This document shows, piece by piece, positions 57,591-64,000 of a stretch of 64,000 nt of DNA (within the stretch, counting starts at the first letter, position 1; the number at the start of each line of letters is the position of its first letter). Made by a program: the position numbers and the translations under genes. Below the pieces are notes generated by a model, which saw only the letters and a program-made list of their open reading frames with translations, did not search any database and was not told the DNA's origin. Source of the stretch: Ashinkailepas kermadecensis (taxonomy: Eukaryota > Arthropoda > Thecostraca > Neolepadidae); NCBI GenBank assembly GCA_034440615.1, contig JAOTOM010005058.1:124001-188000 (forward strand), read 5' to 3'.

Positions 57591-58856
57591 CAATGCTCAA
57601 CTTTTCGCTTTCACTTATGCTTGATTCTCCGATGCAGGGTTGTAAATGCATTTCCCGAAATCATTCGATCATGCATTAATGTGTATCTACCCTTGGGATT
57701 TCTGAATCTGAACCTTATATAATGCACTTGCATGGCTGGAGATCCTGGGTGGGCCTGGATCCAGACCTCCCTGTTTTGATAGATTGCTAATGTTAAGTTG
57801 TCATTTTGCCTATTCAATCTGAAAAATTTAGGTCACGGGCCATTCCTGGTTTGGTGAGAGATCTTATTCCAGTGAGAGATCATTATTCCACCATCACGTG
57901 TCCACTTTTATATAATTATCGCCAGCGAACTGAATGCGATGAGATACGATGCAGTCATCCATAGTGACATCTTCTATAAATTGAATGTATTCAGTAATCA
58001 GCGCATAAACTGAGGGAGAGTAATTACTGTTTACATTCCTAATGAATATCAATGTGATTCAATACATTGATTCATGAAATCCACTCAATGAACGACAGCC
58101 ACCTACGCTATCCGGATGGCGAACTATCATGCTAAAGGAAGTCAATCTTACAATGTAGATATTGAAGCTGGCTGGAGCTCAAATGTGGAAAACAGCGGTC
58201 AAACCACCGAACAAGGGCTTCTGAACAGCACTGCTGAGTATCGAACAAGGCTGCTGTGATGCTTTCAGGCCTGTGTGTGCCTGGTTTCTCTTTCTGAAAA
58301 ATGTGACGAATTTCGGAATCAAATGCTAGCGTTGTTTCCATCTACGGTCGCTCCTGTCATCAGTCATAGTTACACCTGCATTCTGAGTGTTATTTTCGAC
58401 TGTTATTTCCTGATCTCGAATGTGAAATCTGAGTTCTACTTCAGTATGCGATCGCTTCTGTCATCAATCATAGCTAGATCTGTTAATGCGGCCACAGTGG
58501 ACATCATCTCAAAATCAGCACGTCATACATCCAAGAATCAATATTTCACGACCATCTTCAATCGAGTATGAATATTATCGAACCTTGAATAGTGAACACC
58601 ATTTGCGTTGCACAAGCACAAACAAGCAATTCAATTAATTGCATCTCCTATTGTGACTCACGGAAACAGGGTTCATACAGCTCTTCTCTGACCGAAGACC
58701 AACTGAAGTGAGGAGCCGATGAGGGGAGCAGATCGTTGGAGTAATATCGGCTGCATTGTCCCGGCGCCGGCGCTGCCGGGTTGGCGGGCGAGCGCAGCAC
58801 TAACAATGTGCATTCCGACGGCGACCGCCACGCGTCACAAGAAGACAACCGGGCGC
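57591..58856. other. Unassigned region
   Basis: AT-rich; no gene recognised. Confidence 0.4.
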
Positions 58857-58940
58857 CTGCCGGCGACTACAGACTATCACAAGCCGCTATCACCCGTCGG
58901 CGACTGCAGACCATCACAAGCCGCTATCACCGGTCGGCGG
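58857..58940. repeat. 37-bp tandem duplication
   Basis: Two adjacent copies containing CATCACAAGCCGCTATCACC with a few differences. Confidence 0.85.
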
Positions 58941-59268
58941 CGCCGCCGACCCGATTCCAGCCGCGTGTTTTTCTGTTTGTACGCGCGGCGGTCTGAGGTG
59001 GCGGCCTGAGGTATCCGCGCCGTGTGGAGTCGTGACCGACTGTTCAGGAGCCACTCTGTTGTGTGTGTGTGGCACGCTCCCAGTCAAGGGTGTGGCGACG
59101 CCTCAGGCTGGGGCTAGACACGACGAGGCGGGCGGAACCGCCGCCGGCGGCGGTGGCCACTTCTCGCCTACCCGACCTCGTCCGTGGTCCGTGGTCCGAA
59201 CATCTCCACTGTACAGGCAATACCGTCCATTATCTTGAACTGTGCTGCTTGGCTGCGTCCTTAGGATA
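58941..59268. other. CpG-rich spacer
   Basis: Nothing recognised. Confidence 0.4.
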
Positions 59269-59496
59269 CAATGAGACGGCATTGGCCTAGTGTACGGGAG
59301 GCGTGTCACCGGGTCACGCCGTGTCCCGCGCGGGCGGGAGGGGAGGAGATGGAGTAGCCACACTGCACGCACGGCCACAGACCAATGAGACGGCATTGGC
59401 CTAGTGTACGGGAGGCGTGTCACCGGGTCACGCCGTGTCCCGCGCGGGCGGGAGGGGAGGAGATGGAGTAGCCACACTGCACGCACGGCCACAGAC
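59269..59496. repeat. 114-bp tandem duplication
   Basis: Two copies (59269-59382 and 59383-59496), starting CAATGAGACGGCATTGGCCT, appear identical. This suggests a very recent event, or a collapse/expansion in assembly. Confidence 0.93.
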
Positions 59497-61980
59497 CAAT
59501 GCTCATGGGTGCTGTGGCTCACTTGGACCCTCACACAACTGCTGGCCACCTTGGCCGTCTCTGTGAGCGCTGATGGACACTTCCGCTGGCATTGTTTACC
59601 CTCTGGGAGTGTGGGTGCGCCGTCGCGCCCGTGACTGTGTGGTGTGGGGAGTCACAGGAGGAGCGGATACGTGTGAGACAATGACGTCCTGTGTACAGCC
59701 GGGGGCGCGATGGAGAACCCAACAAAACACAAGGCGTGAATTGTGGCATCGACAATCACGATACATGCGTACATGCAGATACCAAGGTGAACGGGATCAT
59801 TGATCACAATGGCCTGGTGACTATTACCACCCCTTGTCGATTGACACAAATACTAAAAAAACCGCAACGAATATGCACATGCTTATCCGCAGATATATCG
59901 AACATCCGAAGATAAGCACCAATGATCATATAACTGATCAAAGCGCAATTATGTCCAAATAAGTAGCTAATTAACATCTATAGAAGTCACAGTATGGGAC
60001 TTCTGGAGGAAGGGCGGAACGACTCTTCATCGATAGGATCAATATATGCAGTTTGAAAATTGTGGGGTACGACCCTCGGTTCATCCGTACATAGGCCTCC
60101 GATTGGGCAACATTCTGTAAGCACACTGACCCAAAACCACGGGTCAGTCACAATGGTGGTTGGGAAAAACATGTCTCACCCGGCGATCCATTCTCTAGCG
60201 GGTCTAGCAATGCAACAGCAAACGGTACTCGCTATTGCTTGCGTGGTTTGGCATCGGACAAATTCATGGGCGTGCCAAGGTAAATTATTAGTAAAGTCTA
60301 CACGGCTGACAATTGGACTGGAGCATTGCTGAGATAAGCAATCAGCTGCCACCTGCCAGCGCCAACTGGATGGGAACACATTTAAGTATCAGGTCACTTG
60401 GAAATAAGGTAACAATGCGATGATATATGTAGCAATACGGAAGACAAAGGGCCTCGCTTGCACACAGGCCAGATTGCATTCTTACCTCAGCCGCGCATAC
60501 AAAGTGTATCAGGATCAGCAGACGCCATGCACGCATGGGCTGCTGACCTCACCCCATGCTGATCCCGCTCCTCACGGATGGTGCACTCACGAGCTGATTC
60601 GAGGCCGGCCTCGGGAGACGCCTTCATGTTCGGAGGGACTAGGGCAGTTCTGGCAGCTGCGCTGGTGCGATGCTGCACAAAGCTAACACGGCCGCATTGA
60701 AGGACGCCGTAAGTTGGAACCATGTTTGTCCATAGCGCCCGCGGCGGTGTCGACACGTCGACAGCGCGGCCGCCAAGCGCCGCTCTGCTCCCCTCGGCCA
60801 GCCAGGTGTGGTCACCGCACGGCTGGCCACGGGCGGAGGCATGCCGCGCGTGAAATACAGCATTAGCGGAAATTGCAGGCCGGACGTGCCGACATCATTA
60901 TCTTTACGGCTTGGTCTACGGCCGATCTAGAAGCCATTTGTATCGCCGCTTGCCGCCAGCCGTGCTGCCGGCGACCGTTCTGGCGGCAGACGCGGTCAGA
61001 TCGCACATAGCATGCAATGTTCAACGCTAGTGTGGTGCACGTGCTGTATGCAGCTCGACATCTGCAGTCGGAGACAAGGCCATAGGCGACGTGGATAATG
61101 GTACGGCTCTTGAAGCAAATGGGTCCATCACCGTCGGTTTTTCAGGGGCCACCAAGGTCGGCTATTTAAAACAAAGCCCCACATCCGCTTTTGCCAGAAC
61201 AGAACGACAACCAACGACTACAGGCGGCTTTGTTCGCCAGGATTACGCCGCGATAAGGGACAATGCGGGCATTCCTGGCGTTCGCACTGTAACTGTCCAC
61301 ACCACCCTGGCTGACCGTTCTTACCGCTGGCTTTGTCAGGCTGGACTACTACCCGTTCAGCCCACCACATGCGAACGAGCTGCTCTTCACACTCGGGTGA
61401 CACATGATGTCACAGACGTCTCCCATGTGACATGGTCCGAACGGTTCCGCTGTCTTCTTCAGCCGTAGATGATGACCTCGCACAGCTGACACGCATTTTC
61501 GGCGGTCTCACCACGCGTCAGACGGCGGCTGCGGCCCGCCGCCGCCGGCCGACGGAACACCGCGCCGTTTTTGTCTCGGTCACGGCATCAGACGTGCGGC
61601 AGGTGCGCCGCGGACGACGCCGGCGCGGCTAACGCGGCACATTAGGCCGAGCGCGCCGTCAGCCGCCAATGACCTCCCATTGTAGCTGGCCGACCCGGCG
61701 TCGCAGAGGCGGCCGCCCTCAATGCCCCCGGACACTAATTCGTCACTATTTCGGACACGACACGAACGCGATGTGCGTTTTGGCGCGCCGCACATCTGGT
61801 GTTTCCCCACCGGCTCTTTCACAATCGCCGGCGTGGTTCCGCTTCTCTGTTGTTTGTATGTACCAAGCTGTGGGAGTAGTTACCCATCCAGCCATTGTTG
61901 ATCTAAGTATATGGAATTAAATGACAGGAGATGGCCACACTGTGCTTGGTGCGTGGTATTCTAATGCCGCTTGTGTAATG
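59497..61980. other. Unassigned region
   Basis: Mixed composition with CpG-rich parts at 60590-60990 and 61490-61720. The longest plus frame (125 codons, 61091-61468) has no recognised domain. GGCTATTTAAAA at 61161 is TATA-like but isolated. Confidence 0.4.
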
Positions 61981-62047
61981 CCTGCTGACGTCTACCTACC
62001 TGCTGACGTCTACCTTTTGTAATGCCTGCTGACGTCTACCTATTCAG

Positions 62048-62166
62048 TGAAAATAGAAAGATGCAAAGCCTGTGACGATGAGAACAACACGCTCAGCAAA
62101 GACATGGGGAAGGAAATCTGGAAGTACAAGGAGATGCTCAGAAGCCACTGCGGCCCAGGAGCATGA
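62048..62166 (+). CDS. Possible terminal coding exon, leucine-zipper-like
   Basis: A pyrimidine-rich stretch ending CTACCTATTCAG is followed by 38 codons in the frame from 62050 to TGA at 62164. The peptide includes CKACDDENNTLSKDMGKEIW and KYKEMLRSHCGPGA. Its charged, helix-like composition, with hydrophobic residues at spaced positions and a 'YKEMLRSHC' end, recalls the end of a bZIP leucine zipper (for example ATF3/C-EBP-type proteins). That is inference from pattern only. No basic region or upstream exon was found in the preceding 1.5 kb, so any gene would have a long intron. It may instead be a retrocopy fragment or chance. The acceptor is preceded by three short direct repeats of CTGCTGACGTCTACC. 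Confidence 0.3.
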
Positions 62167-62824
62167 TCTGACATGACAAGGCCGCATGGTACTCATCGCC
62201 AAAGACCTTAGACGTACAAACTATGCCACATCCACATCACTACCGTTTCGTATTTGCTTGGTAACCGCACGCCAATCGAGATACAAAAGGTAATTATCAT
62301 GCCAATCTGTTTCACATACAGTGTCTTGTCTCGGATGGACAGCTCTCCTTGAAATCTGCGCCATCATATATTACAATTTTCATCCCAATGAACACATTGA
62401 TTTCCAGTGGCGTTTCACCAGATAAGCCTCCATGTCCATCAGAGCGCTAGCAAATCTTTTGTGAATGCTCTTGACAAGGAATTCCTTCCGAGTGTGCTGG
62501 CCTCAAGAGCGGTCCGATATGGTGCTTCACAGTTCGGGGACGCGATAATCATGCGTCATTCTTCACACGGCTCCAAGTTCGCCAGTCAGACACCCTGGCG
62601 GCACGCCCCGCCCGGTTCGCCTGACCCTGCCACCCTTATTCGTCCGTCGTCCTTGCGCTCGGTGGCCCCTGGCCTTGACCCCCGATTAGCCTGTTTCGGT
62701 GCAGCGCGTGACCTGCTGTGCCGAGTCTGCGGACCAGCTGACGCCTTTGTCGGCGCCGTGCCAACTCGTGCTGAACTCGTGCCGCAGCCTGCCGTTATCC
62801 GATGCGTGGCGGGGCCGGCACCCG
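62167..62824. other. Unassigned region
   Basis: The plus frame from 62407 continues into the next array; its non-repetitive first 140 codons have no recognised domain. Confidence 0.35.
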
Positions 62825-63705
62825 TCTCATGTCCGTGCCGACACCTGACTCATGTCCGTGCCGACACCCGTCTCATGTCCGTGCCGACACCTGTCTCATG
62901 TCCGTGCCGACACCTGTCTCATGTCCGTGCCGACACCTGTCTCATGTCCGTGCCGACACCTAACTTATGTCCGTGCCGACACCTGTCTCATGTCCGTGCC
63001 AACACCTGTCTCATGTCCGTGCCGACACCTGTCTCATGTCCGTGCCGACACCTGACTCATGTCCGTGCCGACACCTAACTTATGTCCGTGCCGACACCTG
63101 TCTCATGTCCGTGCCGACACCTGTCTCATGTCCGTGCCAACACCTGTCTCATGTCCGTGCCGACACCTGTCTCATGTCCATGCCGACACCTGTCTCATGT
63201 CCATGCCGACACCTGTCTCATGTCCGTGCCGACACCTGACTCATGTCCGTGCCGACACCTGTCTCATGTCCGTGCCGACACCTGACTCATGTCCGTGCCG
63301 ACACCCGTCTCATGTCCGTGCCAACACCTGTCTCATGTCCGTGCCGACACCTGTCTCATGTCCGTGCCGACACCTGTCTCATGTCCGTGCCGACACCTGT
63401 CTCATGTCCGTGCCGACACCTGTCTCATGTCCATGCCGACACCTGTCTCATGTCCATGCCGACACCTGTCTCATGTCCATGCCGACACCTGACTCATGTC
63501 CGTGCCGACACCTAATTTATGTCAGTGCCGACACCTGTCTCATGTCCATGCCGACACCTGTCTCATGTCCGTGCCGACACCTGACTCATGTCTATGCCGA
63601 CACCTGACTCATGTCCGTGCCGACACCTGTCTCATATCCGTGCCGACACCTGTCTCATGTCCGTGCCGACACCTGACTCATGTCCGTGCTGACACCTGTC
63701 TAACG
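62825..63705. repeat. 23-bp minisatellite, about 38 units
   Basis: The unit is CTCATGTCCGTGCCGACACC plus TGT. Units with AACTTATG, CAACACC or CCATGCC variants recur in the same order about 115-140 bp apart, indicating block duplication. Plus frames (up to 223 codons) repeat a 23-residue peptide because of the period. Confidence 0.95.
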
Positions 63706-64000
63706 TCTGGGTCGGCACCCACCTGCCTTGGCTCAGAGCTCCAGACGGCGACGTTGTAGTCAAATGCGGCAATGCAAAGTTCCGGAAGACGAGGCTTTGC
63801 GACAACGGCAACGACCGGCATGTTCCGGTCGGCTGCTGTAAACAATTCGGTTGACTCATCCACTGTCCCCGAGTGACGTCAACAGTGGCAGGTGTTTGTC
63901 GTTTTCTCCATAATATGCAGATGGCCAGGCTCAACCGCAGTGCTTTGTTGCAGCTTCGGTGCGGCAATTATTTTCTGGCATTACATTTTCTCATCATGAA
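63706..64000. other. Unassigned window end
   Basis: Nothing recognised. Confidence 0.4.

Overview
The window looks like repeat-rich nuclear DNA of an invertebrate animal. The evidence is decayed non-LTR retrotransposon genes of Jockey and CR1/L2 type, tRNA-derived SINEs with 14-bp target-site duplications, a hAT-like MITE, long (TA)n tracts and more than twenty different minisatellites. There is no operon structure and no dense coding. An arthropod or other ecdysozoan/spiralian source is plausible, but the sequence does not settle it. I find no complete host protein-coding gene. The long open frames at 33.9-36.0, 53.6-54.6, 19.6-20.7, 13.6-14.6 and 62.4-63.6 kb are side effects of stop-free tandem repeats.

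Layout. 0-3.8 kb: no clear gene, possible DNA-transposon debris. 3.8-5.4 kb: 92-bp satellite ending in a 56-bp retroposed unit. 7.6-8.3 kb: 22-bp array. 13.1 kb: full SINE (minus). 13.7-14.5 kb: (ACAGAG)n. 15.1-15.9 kb: G-rich 32-bp array carrying a 60-bp retroposed unit. 17.3, 18.2, 19.5-20.35 and 22.5 kb: four more minisatellites, with another retroposed unit at 20.96 kb. 23.1-23.65 kb: a 106-bp inverted repeat around (TA)n. 24.6-29.75 kb: a retrotransposon cluster (LINE ORF1, an internally deleted Jockey on minus, a gag-only Jockey on plus). 30.3 kb: a 48-bp palindrome. 34.0-35.5 kb: 47-bp array running straight into a frameshifted transposon-associated gene (35.5-36.2 kb). 36.8-45.0 kb: seven more arrays and a 290-bp MITE at 41 kb. 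47.4-47.8 kb: a retroposed unit and (CCG)n. 50-53.2 kb: further tRNA-like heads and a diverged array. 53.75-54.5 kb: 33-bp array. 55.35-56.15 kb: LINE 3' end on minus. 56.93 kb: second SINE copy. 57.1-57.6 kb: 32-bp array. 62.05 kb: a possible last coding exon. 62.8-63.7 kb: 23-bp array.

The most notable observation is a set of four retroposed units of only 55-60 bp (5.4, 15.5, 21.0 and 47.5 kb). They share one core and a LINE-like 3' tail, are flanked by 13-15 bp duplications and begin at nearly the same internal point. They resemble the terminal hairpin region of the Jockey-type copy ending at 25.95 kb. They could be a defined ultra-short parasite of Jockey-type machinery, or extreme 5' truncations of a LINE. 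The other features (inactive LINEs, SINEs, MITE, arrays) read as a transposon graveyard interleaved with expanding minisatellites.
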